From contig REEP01000055.1 of NCBI GenBank assembly GCA_007695045.1, positions 1-62,546 on the forward strand: a stretch of DNA of 62,546 nt. Reading direction: 5' to 3'. This stretch comes from Rhodospirillales bacterium (lineage in GTDB: Bacteria; Pseudomonadota; Alphaproteobacteria; Rhodospirillales; Defluviicoccaceae). Below the pieces are notes generated by a model. The model did no database searches, was not told where the DNA came from, and saw only the letters and a list, made by a program, of their open reading frames with translations. Below, piece by piece: positions 41,779 through 50,918 of this stretch. The position numbers and the translations under genes are program-made. The stretch's first letter is position 1; every line of letters starts with the position of its first letter.

Positions 41779-43977
41779 TCAGTGCGCGGCGCCGTCCAGG
41801 CGCCCGAGCATGCGGTGCAGCGTCGCAACCGGATCGACCACATCAGCCGGCTCTCCGGTCCGGCTGACCGGGATCCAGGGCAGCCGTTCCAGCGCTGCCA
41901 TCAGGTCACCGGCGGCGTCGGCATCCGCCGCGACCATTTTGTCGGGATCGACTGTATCATGATCGCCCGCTGCAACCGGTCGCGGCGCGTCCAGTTCCAG
42001 GTCGACCGTAGGCTTGCTCCAAGGGCCACTCACCGAGACCGCCAGTACGTGCGGACCGGTTCCGGCGACGTTCGTGCCCGCAGGTTTGGTGCCCGGACGT
42101 TTGGTCTCCGCAGGCTTGGTGCCCCCAGGTCTGGTGTCCTCAGGCTGGGTGCCCGCAGGTTTGGTGCCCGCAGGTTTGGTGTCCGCAGGTTTGGTGTCCG
42201 GGGGTCCAGCCACTCGGAGTTCGGTCACTTGGGGCACTACAGCCGTGGCTTGTGGCGATGTCACGAGGTTCGTCGGTTCAATCCGGAGGTCCATGGTCCG
42301 GGTCATGAGATTGACCGAACCGGCCGCCCGAAACCGGCCGTCCGGCGTTTCCAGTGTGACGTCGTGGGCTCGGGCGACACCGCTCCGCACTCGAAGCACG
42401 CCCAGCCCTTGGGAAAAGTCCGTCGTGCCCGACGCCGACCGGGGCGTTTGCCGAAGATTCCGGCCCGACGCATCAACCCAGGCTGTTGCCGCCAAGTCCA
42501 GCCCGGAGATCGATCCGGAATCGAGGCGAAACACGATGCTGCCACCGAGGGTCGAGAGCAATTCCGCCGGGGATTGACCCTTGCCCGAAAATACCGCATA
42601 GGCCGAGCCCTTGGCCTCGATCGGGCTGTGACCGACCAGAGTGGCGAGCAAGGATCTCGTTTCCACACCATTCAGCAGCACATTGGCTTCCATGGTCGGC
42701 GCCACGTCCCCGTCCACCCGGACGATCCGTGCCATTCCACTCCCGCCGAACGCCTGGAACTCGTCCAGATCCATGGTCAAACGGTTGTCCAGTAACGACA
42801 CCGTGGCGGCCGTGCTCAGAAGCTCTAGCCCCCCGATCCGGAGTGTCCGCGCCGTGAGCGCGAGATCCATGTCGATAGCAGGAAGCAGCCGGGACGAGGC
42901 ACCCTGTTCCCGCGCCGGTGCCGGCTCGTCGGCGACCGAAGCGCCCGCCCCGAACAGATAGCCGCCAAGGTCGAGATAACGTGATGTCAATTGTCCCTTC
43001 AGGTACGGACGGGTACGACGATTGTCGATGATAAGAGCGCCCGCGAGTTGCATGCCGTCCAGAGAGACCCGCAACTGGTCCAGGGTGATCAGTCCGGAGC
43101 CGACCTCGATCCGGCTGCGGACCGCGAACGGTCCCAGCAAATCGGCCGGTGCGGCGGGCGCGCGATCGATCCACGCCATGGCATCCCGGAACGATGGGCC
43201 GCGGCCACTGACCCAGCCGCGGAGGATGACGCTCGCCGGCTGGGCGCCGACGATGCCGTCGAATCGCCAAAGGGCCGGCGCGATGTCGGCGTCCAGCCTC
43301 AGTCTGGTTTCAGCCCCAGCCGCGAGGGCGGCTCCATCCTCGATCAGCCCGGTCAGCGAGAGTGGACGGCCAGCCCATCTCGCACGCGCGTCAAACGCGT
43401 AGGCTGAGCCACCCGTCGCGCCAGTCGCGTCGCGCCGGCGCGCATCCAGGGCGATGTGCGACAGGCGGATCGATGGCCTATCCGGATCACGGTCGATGAC
43501 AAGCGTACCGGCGTCGACCTCGAGGTGTGCCGGGCTGAGCCCCGCAGAGACGAGCGCCGTCAATATCCCCTCGTGCCGCCCTCCAATTCCGGCTGAGGTG
43601 GATCCAACGGGCTCCGATGGTGCCGATATCCTCAGATGGGGATCGGCAAGTGACAGCCGTGCGAGCTCGATCATCGGCTCGCCGAATGGCCGAAACGTCA
43701 CTTCGGCGTCCACGGCAGGGACGGTCATCTGATATGCCCTGCCATCTCCGGTCGCGTCCTCGATAACGACGTCCGTCAGGTGCAGCGTGAGCGGACCGGC
43801 CAGCGACGACAGCGAGGCAGTGCCGCGGATCGCCACGGAGCCGCCGCCGATGCTTTCCAGGTAGCGGACAAACTGGCGTTCCAGCACGGGCCGGGCGAGC
43901 AGCCCCACAGCGCCGACGATGATGATACCAACCCCGAGAACAACCCCGAGCCCGATCAGCGATTTGCGCATACGCAT
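41779..43977 (-). CDS. asmA: AsmA family protein with TKPAG repeats
   Basis: A 732-residue protein with one N-terminal membrane helix (about 5-27, LIGLGVVLGVGIIIVGAVGLL) and a large periplasmic beta-rich body, as in AsmA/TamB-like bridge proteins linked to outer-membrane lipid transport. The C-terminal part shows the AsmA pattern (ELLSTLGGSIVFRLDSGSISGLDL, FSQGLGVLRVRSGVARAHDVTLETPDG). Near residue 600 a run of pentapeptides (DTKPA, GTKPA and variants) is encoded by a 15-bp tandem repeat. The ATG at 43977 puts the helix at the N-terminus; a GTG 60 bp upstream is possible. The exonuclease I gene follows closely. Confidence 0.85.
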   Translation of the reverse strand: MRMRKSLIGLGVVLGVGIIIVGAVGLLARPVLERQFVRYLESIGGGSVAIRGTASLSSLAGPLTLHLTDVVIEDATGDGRAYQMTVPAVDAEVTFRPFGEPMIELARLSLADPHLRISAPSEPVGSTSAGIGGRHEGILTALVSAGLSPAHLEVDAGTLVIDRDPDRPSIRLSHIALDARRRDATGATGGSAYAFDARARWAGRPLSLTGLIEDGAALAAGAETRLRLDADIAPALWRFDGIVGAQPASVILRGWVSGRGPSFRDAMAWIDRAPAAPADLLGPFAVRSRIEVGSGLITLDQLRVSLDGMQLAGALIIDNRRTRPYLKGQLTSRYLDLGGYLFGAGASVADEPAPAREQGASSRLLPAIDMDLALTARTLRIGGLELLSTAATVSLLDNRLTMDLDEFQAFGGSGMARIVRVDGDVAPTMEANVLLNGVETRSLLATLVGHSPIEAKGSAYAVFSGKGQSPAELLSTLGGSIVFRLDSGSISGLDLAATAWVDASGRNLRQTPRSASGTTDFSQGLGVLRVRSGVARAHDVTLETPDGRFRAAGSVNLMTRTMDLRIEPTNLVTSPQATAVVPQVTELRVAGPPDTKPADTKPAGTKPAGTQPEDTRPGGTKPAETKRPGTKPAGTNVAGTGPHVLAVSVSGPWSKPTVDLELDAPRPVAAGDHDTVDPDKMVAADADAAGDLMAALERLPWIPVSRTGEPADVVDPVATLHRMLGRLDGAAH
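42076..42195. repeat. 15-bp tandem repeat inside asmA, eight units
   Basis: Eight consecutive 15-mers of the form GCCCGCAGGTTTGGT (plus strand), several identical (42076, 42151, 42166). They keep the reading frame and encode five-residue units such as TKPAG on the minus strand. Unit number could vary without frameshift. Confidence 0.85.
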
Positions 43978-44338
43978 CCGTATCGCGGCCGGCCTTCTGG
44001 CCCGCCGTCCCTCAACCGCAATGCCGATCTCCCCCACGAAGCTGCCGACCGACCGATATAATAAAGATCATGCAGCAGCACCGTGACAAAAAAACGGCAC
44101 CGCGTCGTCGGATCCTGCCGCGTCACGGCAGGGCGGGACAGGACGGGACGGGACGGGACGGAGCGGAGCGGGGTCGGTGTTGGCGGACCTCACGCCCGCT
44201 TGCCGATCAAGGCGTCCGGACCACCAGCGCCACGGTCCATCTTGACCCGGTTGAGAGCGACGCCGCCGTAACGGCATCGCCCTCCCCCGTGTGAGCAGAC
44301 GAAGTCCCGGTCCCCGCGTCGGCAGGAGCCGGGCTCAC
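43978..44338. other. Intergenic region upstream of asmA
   Basis: About 360 bp between asmA and the OmpA-like gene, both on the minus strand. It contains the pentanucleotide repeat at 44134-44173. No gene is supported. Confidence 0.55.
44134..44173. repeat. Pentanucleotide (CGGGA) tandem repeat
   Basis: Eight units of CGGGA or one-base variants in a row, the middle three identical. It lies about 160 bp upstream of the asmA start. Confidence 0.85.
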
Positions 44339-45166
44339 TCATCGTTCGACGAAGACTTCGACACGCCGGTTCTGCGCCTCCCGGACGCCGTCGCCGGTCG
44401 GCACCAGGGGCATGGTCTGACCGCGGGCCACCGTCTCGATATCCCCCGCCGCAATGCCGAGATTGACCAGAGCCGACCGGACGGCATCGGCACGCCGCTG
44501 CGACAGGCCGAGGTTGTAGGCGGCGGAACCCGCCGTGTCCGTGTGGCCGACGGCAACGATGCGATCGAACGGGGCCGCAGCCGCATCGGCCGCAGCGGCC
44601 CGAACGATCGTCATGCCTTCAGAGGTAAGAACGCTGCTGTCAAAGTCGAAAAACACCAGGTACGCCTCGACCACGCCGGCCATCACGGCATCGACCTTGG
44701 CCATCGCTTCGAGGAAGCCTTCGCGACAGCGTGCGATGTCGGCAGGCTGGCGATCCTCCTCCTGCTGTTCCATCCAGCAGTCGAACATCGCCTGGGCACG
44801 CGCCGCATCCTGGGGCGCCTTGTCGCGAGCGGTCATATCGAGTGCCGTGATCAGTCGGTCCCGCGCGCCGGACAGTTCGCCCACCGCACGGTCCGGGATG
44901 CGTCGTTCCGCCATCTCAACCGGCAGAACCAGGTTGCCGCGCCCAGCCTCGATGGACCGCACGGCGAAAAAGTCCGACGAGTCATAATTGCCGTCCTGAT
45001 ATTCGAACCGAGCCAGATCAAGATACTCGTTGGATAGAGCGACATCGAAATCCGAGCCATGTGGCGGTTGAGCCTGCTCCGCCTTGCGCAATTGCAGACC
45101 GGCGCAGCCGGCCACGACGACGGCGACCAACGCCACCACCGCGAATCGCAATAGGTGCTTCATCAT
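44339..45166 (-). CDS. OmpA-family lipoprotein
   Basis: A 275-residue lipoprotein. The lipobox VVAGC gives lipidation at about Cys21. A helical middle part follows (about 40-170). The C-terminal OmpA/Pal peptidoglycan-binding domain starts at about residue 170 (YLVFFDFDSSVLTSEGMTIV) and includes AVGHTDTAGSAAYNLGLSQRRADAVRSAL and NRRVEVFVE. It probably links the outer membrane to peptidoglycan. Two ATGs in tandem (45166 and 45163) follow GGAGGACTT. It is similar to the OmpA-like proteins next to Pal, but no tol genes are near. Confidence 0.88.
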   Translation of the reverse strand: MMKHLLRFAVVALVAVVVAGCAGLQLRKAEQAQPPHGSDFDVALSNEYLDLARFEYQDGNYDSSDFFAVRSIEAGRGNLVLPVEMAERRIPDRAVGELSGARDRLITALDMTARDKAPQDAARAQAMFDCWMEQQEEDRQPADIARCREGFLEAMAKVDAVMAGVVEAYLVFFDFDSSVLTSEGMTIVRAAAADAAAAPFDRIVAVGHTDTAGSAAYNLGLSQRRADAVRSALVNLGIAAGDIETVARGQTMPLVPTGDGVREAQNRRVEVFVER

Positions 45167-45547
45167 AAGTCCTCCGGAATGGTCCCCCCCTGATGCGGGG
45201 CAAGCTTAATAATCAGCGGGTGCAAAGCCCCCACTGAGCGCAAAATCTATACGCTTAATACTTAGAACTGTCTACAACATCCGACAGCATCGTTCGAGAC
45301 GATGTGGACAGGTCTTTTCAATATGCAACAAGAGCCGCTGGATAACGCGGCGGGGCACGCATCCGGTCAACGCGGTCACGACGCAAGCCACCGTTGAGCG
45401 GTGGCATCCGGCAATGCAGTCGCAGCTCGAAGCAATCGAACGCTTGAGCGGATCAGGCGGTCAGGAACAACGGCGAAGGCAGCGCAGGCGGATCTGATCC
45501 GGGGTGGCTTGCGGCTTCGGCAAGCCACCCCGGACCGAGCAGACGCC
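45167..45547. other. Intergenic region upstream of the OmpA-like gene, holding the encapsulin terminator
   Basis: About 380 bp with no supported gene. The AT-richer part (45200-45330) near the OmpA-like gene probably carries its promoter. The terminator at 45499-45533 closes the encapsulin operon. Confidence 0.55.
45499..45533 (-). terminator. Strong hairpin after the encapsulin gene
   Basis: A perfect 14-bp stem (CCGGGGTGGCTTGC / GCAAGCCACCCCGG) with a seven-base loop, starting 15 bp past the encapsulin stop. No T run follows on the minus strand, but the stem is very stable. Confidence 0.75.
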
Positions 45548-46351
45548 TCAGGCATACACCAGCGGCACGGCAGCTTCCGGCGACAAGACCCGGAACGTCA
45601 GACTCTCCTGGAGATACAGTCGGACCGTCGTATCGGTGTGTGACACGTAGCCGCTCGACAGGTCCTGCCCCACGGTGAGTTCAAAATCGCCGCCACGCAG
45701 GCTCAACACGGCAGCGCCATCCACCGCCGGCGCCCAAACGATCGGGCCGTCAAGCAGGCGCTGTACATGCTCGAGCACCGGATAACCGCCTGCGGTCGTG
45801 GTCGTGGTCAGCCCGGCGTAACACTGCGGCCCGAGCGCGATGGCATAAGGACCGGCGACACCGGCGTTGCGCAGCGTGTTGAGCGCCGTCACCACAGCGA
45901 TCGGGTATTGAAGATAATCAGTCGACAGTGAGACTGCGTCGGCGGCGGCAGCCTCGCAGATTCCCTCGATCTGAGCGTCGGCATACCCGTGGAAGATGGC
46001 CCGGTCCTCGGTCATGGCGATCCGGCGCGCGGCATCCTTGACCGGCTGCAGTTCGGCGTCCTTGGCGCCACGCCCGACGCACTCCATCTCCAGCAGATCC
46101 AGCTCGAACGGAACGCGCAGTTCCAGCATCGGCTGGGTCCGGCGCAAATGTGCCTCAACACCATCGCCCGGCGCTGTCAACGGCCGGTTGCGGCCGATAC
46201 CCACGGAAGACACGTCCCAGCCCAGCGGGCCCTCGAAATCCACCAGCTTGCGTGCAGCCAGAATGCGCACGAGAGTTCGCTTGGCTTCCTCCTCGATCTC
46301 CGCCCAGGCATCGTCGGAAAGGGGAGCCAGTTCTTTTCTAAGGTCATCCAT
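45548..46351 (-). CDS. enc: Encapsulin shell protein, family 1 (linocin-M18 type)
   Basis: The nanocompartment shell protein, 267 residues, the standard length. The N-terminus LRKELAPLSDDAWAEIEEEAKRTL is the encapsulin P-domain start, and ARKLVDFEGPLGWDVSSVGIGR, MLELRVPFELDLLEMECVGRGA and LRGGDFELTVGQDLSSGYVSH follow, all recognisable in family 1. It has the HK97 capsid fold and assembles into a protein shell around cargo bearing a targeting peptide. The gene starts 5 bp after the encapsulated ferritin stop, so the two are co-transcribed with the cargo first. Confidence 0.95.
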   Translation of the reverse strand: MDDLRKELAPLSDDAWAEIEEEAKRTLVRILAARKLVDFEGPLGWDVSSVGIGRNRPLTAPGDGVEAHLRRTQPMLELRVPFELDLLEMECVGRGAKDAELQPVKDAARRIAMTEDRAIFHGYADAQIEGICEAAAADAVSLSTDYLQYPIAVVTALNTLRNAGVAGPYAIALGPQCYAGLTTTTTAGGYPVLEHVQRLLDGPIVWAPAVDGAAVLSLRGGDFELTVGQDLSSGYVSHTDTTVRLYLQESLTFRVLSPEAAVPLVYA

Positions 46352-46356
46352 GATGC

Positions 46357-46749
46357 TTATCCCTTTCGGAGGCTGCCAATACCGAGTGACCGGTCACGCA
46401 CGCCATTTGCCTTGCCGTTTCCACCGTTGCCTGTCTCGCCGCCCTGCTCGTCCTCCTCGAGCTCCGTGACATCGCCACTGGTGAAGAGGTAAGTGCTGAG
46501 TTGCTCATGCCACTTGGGGTCATTGCGGCGCAACCACTCGAGCACCATACAGGCATGCTCCTTCTCTTCGTCGCGATTATGGGCGAGGATGGCACGCAGT
46601 TCTGCATTCGACGTGGCCTGCACCCGCTGGTCGTACCAATCCACCGCCTCCAGTTCTTCCATGATCGAGACGATGGCCCGGTGCCGGTCGATGGTCTCCT
46701 CGCCAATCTGAGCAGGGTCTTCGTGCAGGGTTGCGCTGGACTCTCCCAT
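46357..46749 (-). CDS. encFtn: Encapsulated ferritin-like protein (EncFtn)
   Basis: The ferroxidase cargo of the encapsulin, 130 residues. The helical hairpin carries Glu32 (MEELEAVDWYDQRV), Glu62 and His65 (RDEEKEHA), at the same positions as the metal ligands of R. rubrum EncFtn. The C-terminal tail is flexible and ends in SLGIGSLR, the family targeting peptide that docks inside the shell. The protein oxidises Fe(II) for storage in the compartment. The ATG at 46749 was chosen because it aligns with the R. rubrum start and follows AGGGTGAT. Confidence 0.95.
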   Translation of the reverse strand: MGESSATLHEDPAQIGEETIDRHRAIVSIMEELEAVDWYDQRVQATSNAELRAILAHNRDEEKEHACMVLEWLRRNDPKWHEQLSTYLFTSGDVTELEEDEQGGETGNGGNGKANGVRDRSLGIGSLRKG

Positions 46750-46812
46750 GATATCACCCTTTCCCGTTGTGTACCGCGGCCGTGGATGCCGGCCCGACTG
46801 CAAAAAACCCAT

Positions 46813-47217
46813 CTACTGCATCGTTGGTTCCGGCGGATCACCCTCCTCCACCGGCGGGCGTGGCGACACGCCAGCCTGATGGTGCACCATGCGCCAAGTC
46901 GGTTCTTCGCGCACGAACACGTTGGTCGCGACCAGGAAACTGCCGTCGACCACCTCGTAGCAAACCACGTACCCCATGTCGCCGTGGACATAAGCCACGG
47001 GGTTGCGGCAACTGATCTTGGGCGCTTGCGGATTGGTGAGTATCCCGGTCCAACTGCGCATCACGGCTTCACGTCCATCGATGGCCTGCCAGCCGGGATG
47101 GATGCACGAGACCGCGGCACCCTCCGACCAGACCAAAGCCATCGCCGCCACATCACGCATAGCGAAAGCGTGGTAGAAGGCCTGATTGATGAACAGTACG
47201 GCAGCTTGGTCCGACAT
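46813..47217 (-). CDS. SnoaL-like / NTF2-fold protein
   Basis: A 134-residue NTF2-like protein. The first helix FINQAFYHAFAMRDVAAMALVWSE is followed by HPGWQAIDGREAVMRSWTGIL, which is typical of SnoaL_3/DUF4440 proteins. YVVCYEVVDGSFLVATNVFVREEPTWRMVHHQAG completes the beta sheet. The role is unknown. It lies 63 bp before the encapsulated ferritin on the same strand, so it may share its transcript. The ATG at 47217 matches the family; the longer upstream frame would run into the pyrD promoter region. Confidence 0.82.
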   Translation of the reverse strand: MSDQAAVLFINQAFYHAFAMRDVAAMALVWSEGAAVSCIHPGWQAIDGREAVMRSWTGILTNPQAPKISCRNPVAYVHGDMGYVVCYEVVDGSFLVATNVFVREEPTWRMVHHQAGVSPRPPVEEGDPPEPTMQ

Positions 47218-47342
47218 GGATTCCGAGGCAGGGACAAAGAGGGCACGCACCGCGAGCAGCCTGACCGCTCCCCGTGATCGCTCCGGCAGTCTATCCGGAC
47301 CCCGGTCGCGATGAAACCGCAAAGCACTGCGAGAGATCAGCC

Positions 47343-48413
47343 ATGATGCCGGATTGCTATCGCTTGGTGGGCCCTTTACTGCGGTCTTTGGACCCGGAAC
47401 GCGCACATAGCGTCACGTTGGCGGCACTCCGCGCCGGCATCGTGCCGCGACCGGCGGCATTCGAGCACCCGGCCCTGGAGGTGGCGCTGTGGGGGCGTGT
47501 GTTCCGCAATCCGGTGGGCTTGGCAGCCGGGTTCGACAAGAATGCCGAAGTGCCGGATGCGATGCTGGCTTTGGGGTTCGGGTTCGTCGAGGTCGGCACC
47601 GTCACGCTTCGCCCGCAATCGGGCAATCCGCGCCCACGCGTATTCCGGCTGCCGGGTGACCGGGCGATGATCAACCGGCTGGGCTTCAACAGCGATGGCC
47701 TGGAACGGGTCGCCGAACGTCTCAGCGCCCGAACGATCGGGCCTCGGCCGGACGCACGGCCAATCGGCGTGAACGTGGCGCCCAACCGGGACAGCGCCGA
47801 TCCGGTCGCCGACTGTGCCGCCCTTGTGGCGCGGATGGCGCCGCTGGCCGATTACTTGGTCGTGAACGTATCGTCGCCCAACACACCAGGCCTTCGTGCG
47901 CTGCAGGGCGACGCCGCTCTGCCGGGGCTGCTCGCCGCCGTGGTGGCGGCCCGTGACAGCGCGCCGGTGCAGCCGCCGCTGTTGGTCAAGGTCGCCCCGG
48001 ACATCGATGCGACGGGCTTGCAGGTGGTGGCCGATGCGGCGCTGGCCGCCGGCCTGGACGGCCTGATCGCGACCAACACGACAGTGGCGAGGCCGTCTTC
48101 CCTGACCGACGATCGGCGGCGCGAGGATGGCGGTCTGAGCGGTGTTCCGCTGTTCGCCCGCTCGACCGCGGTGCTCGCGGACCTGTACCGGCTCACCCGC
48201 GGACGCCTGCCCCTGATCGGGGTTGGCGGCATCGCTTCCGGCGCCGACGCCTATGCCAAGGTCCGCGCAGGGGCGTCCCTGGTACAACTGTATACGGCCC
48301 TGGTGTACCAGGGGCCGGCACTGGTACAGCGGATCAAGCGCGATCTGGTGGCCCGCCTGCGCGCCGACGGCTTTTCCCGATTGCAGGACGCGGTCGGCGC
48401 CGACATCGGCTGA
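47343..48413 (+). CDS. pyrD: Dihydroorotate dehydrogenase (quinone)
   Basis: The class 2 membrane-associated enzyme of pyrimidine synthesis, 356 residues. The N-terminal helices (YRLVGPLLRSLDPERAHSVTLAAL) mark class 2. FMN-binding landmarks are NPVGLAAGFDKNAE, EVGTVTLRPQSGNPRPR, NRLGFNSDGL, VNVSSPNTPGLRALQ with the catalytic serine, and IGVGGIASGADAYAKVRAGAS. It oxidises dihydroorotate and reduces ubiquinone. It is divergent from the SnoaL-like gene. Two ATGs occur in tandem at 47343 and 47346. Confidence 0.95.
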   Translation: MMPDCYRLVGPLLRSLDPERAHSVTLAALRAGIVPRPAAFEHPALEVALWGRVFRNPVGLAAGFDKNAEVPDAMLALGFGFVEVGTVTLRPQSGNPRPRVFRLPGDRAMINRLGFNSDGLERVAERLSARTIGPRPDARPIGVNVAPNRDSADPVADCAALVARMAPLADYLVVNVSSPNTPGLRALQGDAALPGLLAAVVAARDSAPVQPPLLVKVAPDIDATGLQVVADAALAAGLDGLIATNTTVARPSSLTDDRRREDGGLSGVPLFARSTAVLADLYRLTRGRLPLIGVGGIASGADAYAKVRAGASLVQLYTALVYQGPALVQRIKRDLVARLRADGFSRLQDAVGADIG

Positions 48414-48452
48414 TGCGGCGTACCGGCCGGCGGGATCCCGTTCAACGCGCGC

Positions 48453-49484
48453 TCAGAGTACGGGTCCAGCGCCGAGCACGTCGCCGCCGAGCCGCTCCTG
48501 GACGAAGGCGCGATGCCGCTCCAGCGTTTCCCGGATGGTCATGGCCGTGGCGAGAGCGCGGCGACCGTCCTCGCCGCTGACCAGCGGAGGCGTGCCGTCG
48601 CGAATGGCTGTCAGGAACGCTTCCACCTCGCGCAACAGGCTGTCATCGGCGGCCAGTGTGCGCTGAAGGACGCAGACGTCGGGAAAACCGGGGACCGGGA
48701 TGCCCGCCTCAGCAGGCTCATCGCCCTGGCGACGCTCCGCCAGCGTCAGCGTGTGGCTGACGAAGTCCGCCGACAGGTAGGCATTGGGTTGGAACAAGCG
48801 CATCTTTCGCTCGGTCTTGGCGCTGATGCGACTCGCCGTGATGCTGGCGACACAACCGTTGGCGAAGCGGATGCGGCAGTTGGCGATGTCATCCCGCCCC
48901 GACAGCACCGGCGCGCCCACCGCCTCAATATGTTCCACCGGCGCGTCCACCAATGACAGCACCAGATCGATATCGTGGATCATCAGATCGAGCACGATGC
49001 TGACGTCCGTCCCGCGTTCGCGGAAAGAGGTGATGCGGTGCGCTTCGATGTAGAGCGGCTGCGTAACGATCGCATCCATCGCCCGGCGCACCGGGGAAAA
49101 CCGCTCCAGGTGCCCCACCTGCAACACCCGCTCCCGTTCACGGGCGACCCGGATCAGGTCGTCGGCCTCGGCCAGATCACCGGCAATCGGCTTCTCCACC
49201 AGGACGTGGGCTCCGCCCTCGAGGAAGGCCCGGGCAATGCAATGATGGTCGCGGGTGGGAACGACGACGCTGACCGCGTCCACCGCCCCCACGAGCGAAC
49301 GGTAATCGGGCACGGCCCGAGTGCCCAGTTCGGCCGCCACCGTTTCCGCTCGGTCGCCGTCCACATCGCAGACCGCAACCAAGTCGGCCCCATCGATGGC
49401 CGCGAACTTCTGAGCGTGGAACCGGCCGAAGTGGCCGACGCCGATCACCGCTGCCCTGAGAGCCCGCGTCGCCACCTCAGCCAT
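48453..49484 (-). CDS. Gfo/Idh/MocA-family oxidoreductase, GnnA candidate
   Basis: A 343-residue NAD(P)-dependent sugar dehydrogenase. The Rossmann motif is AAVIGVGHFGRFHAQKFAAI, and the family EKP motif is in VLVEKPIAGDL (about 95). GHLERFSPVRRAMDAI and MIHDIDLVLSLVDAP continue the fold. From memory this resembles the GnnA-type enzymes near lpxA/lpxI in alphaproteobacteria that oxidise UDP-GlcNAc for lipid A, and gltA and gltX next to it recur in such clusters; the substrate is not proven. It starts 24 bp after the gltA stop on the same strand. Confidence 0.8.
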   Translation of the reverse strand: MAEVATRALRAAVIGVGHFGRFHAQKFAAIDGADLVAVCDVDGDRAETVAAELGTRAVPDYRSLVGAVDAVSVVVPTRDHHCIARAFLEGGAHVLVEKPIAGDLAEADDLIRVARERERVLQVGHLERFSPVRRAMDAIVTQPLYIEAHRITSFRERGTDVSIVLDLMIHDIDLVLSLVDAPVEHIEAVGAPVLSGRDDIANCRIRFANGCVASITASRISAKTERKMRLFQPNAYLSADFVSHTLTLAERRQGDEPAEAGIPVPGFPDVCVLQRTLAADDSLLREVEAFLTAIRDGTPPLVSGEDGRRALATAMTIRETLERHRAFVQERLGGDVLGAGPVL

Positions 49485-49508
49485 GCCAGATCGCCGGACC
49501 CGAGCCGC

Positions 49509-50834
49509 TCAGGCCCGCTGCGCCAGCAGCTTGTACTCCCGGCGGGTGGCCCCGGTATACAACTGCCGCGGCCGGCCGATCTTCTGGGTCGGGTCCTCGA
49601 TCATCTCGTTCCACTGGGCGACCCAGCCGACGGTGCGCGCTACTGCAAACAACACCGTGAACATCGAGAGCGGTATGCCCATGGCCTTGAAAATTATGCC
49701 CGAATAGAAATCGACATTGGGATAGAGTTTCTTCTTGACGAAGAACTCATCGTCGAGAGCAATGTTCTCAAGACTCATGGCCAGTTCCAGAAGAGGCTCG
49801 TCACGGACCCCCAGTTCGTCAAGCACTTCATAACAGGTCTGGCGCATGATCCGAGCGCGCGGATCATAGTTCTTGTAGACGCGATGACCGAATCCCATCA
49901 GCCGGAAGGGATCGTCCGGATCCTTGGCCCGCTTGACATACTCGGGAACGCGGCTCTTGTCGCCGATCTCCTCCAGCATCCGGAGAACGGCCTCGTTGGC
50001 ACCGCCGTGCGCCGGGCCCCACAGCGACGCGATGCCGGCGGCGATGCAGGCGAACGGGTTGGCGCCACTGGAACCAGCCAGGCGCACGGTGGAGGTGGAG
50101 GCATTCTGTTCGTGGTCCGCGTGCAGAATAAGGATGCGGTCCAGCGCCCGCGCGAGAACGGGATTGATCACATACGGCTCGCATGGATTGGCGAACAGCA
50201 TGTGCAGGAAGTTCTCGGAATACTTCAGTTCATTGCGCGGGTATATGAACGGCTGGCCGATGGCATACTTGTAGGCCCACGCGGCGATCGTCGGCATCTT
50301 CGCAATCATCCGATACGAAGCGATCATCCGGTGACGCGGATTGGTGATGTCGGTGCTGTCGTGGTAGAACGCGGACAGGGCACCGACGACTCCCACCATC
50401 ACCGCCATCGGATGCGAATCCCGACGGAACCCGTCGTAAAACTCGTGCATCTGCTCATGCAGCATGGTGTGGTAGGTGATGTCGTGCTCAAACCTGCGCT
50501 TCTGTTCGGCGTTGGGAAGATCGCCATACAACAGCAGGTAGCAGGCTTCCATGAAATCTGAATGCTCTGCCAAGTCCTGGATGGGATAGCCCCGATAGAG
50601 CAGCGTGCCTTCGTTGCCGTCGATGAAGGTTATGGCTGATTCACAACTACCCGTGGACGTGTAGCCAGGATCGAAGGTGAAAAAACCCGTATCCTGGTAC
50701 AAGTTGCGGAGGTCGATGACATCCGGACCGACGGAACCGGAGATCACGGGAAACGAAAACTCCCGTCCCGTGGCGTTGTCGACCAAGGTGACCGTCCGGT
50801 TCGACGAACTGCTTTTTACCACCTTTTCATTCAT
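49509..50834 (-). CDS. gltA: Citrate synthase (type II, hexameric)
   Basis: A 441-residue citrate synthase. Landmarks include [19 protein letters not shown]-like sequence ([19 protein letters not shown]), [20 protein letters not shown] (catalytic His region), [17 protein letters not shown] with the second active His, and [14 protein letters not shown]. These are the usual gram-negative features. It condenses oxaloacetate and acetyl-CoA. The ATG at 50834 gives the usual N-terminus with a Ser-rich start (KSSSSNRTV); an upstream frame adds 23 residues without similarity. It follows gltX. Confidence 0.95.
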   Translation of the reverse strand: MNEKVVKSSSSNRTVTLVDNATGREFSFPVISGSVGPDVIDLRNLYQDTGFFTFDPGYTSTGSCESAITFIDGNEGTLLYRGYPIQDLAEHSDFMEACYLLLYGDLPNAEQKRRFEHDITYHTMLHEQMHEFYDGFRRDSHPMAVMVGVVGALSAFYHDSTDITNPRHRMIASYRMIAKMPTIAAWAYKYAIGQPFIYPRNELKYSENFLHMLFANPCEPYVINPVLARALDRILILHADHEQNASTSTVRLAGSSGANPFACIAAGIASLWGPAHGGANEAVLRMLEEIGDKSRVPEYVKRAKDPDDPFRLMGFGHRVYKNYDPRARIMRQTCYEVLDELGVRDEPLLELAMSLENIALDDEFFVKKKLYPNVDFYSGIIFKAMGIPLSMFTVLFAVARTVGWVAQWNEMIEDPTQKIGRPRQLYTGATRREYKLLAQRA

Positions 50835-50918
50835 CAGCGAGCATCCCCGTTCCTCTGAACGTGCCGGCGTTGGCGCCATCGCCGGCACGTGTGTTAGCCG
50901 CACCGGCGGCGATATTAG

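Noticed and set aside
42076-42195. CRISPR-like array
   Set aside because: Units are contiguous 15-mers without spacers and lie in frame within asmA.
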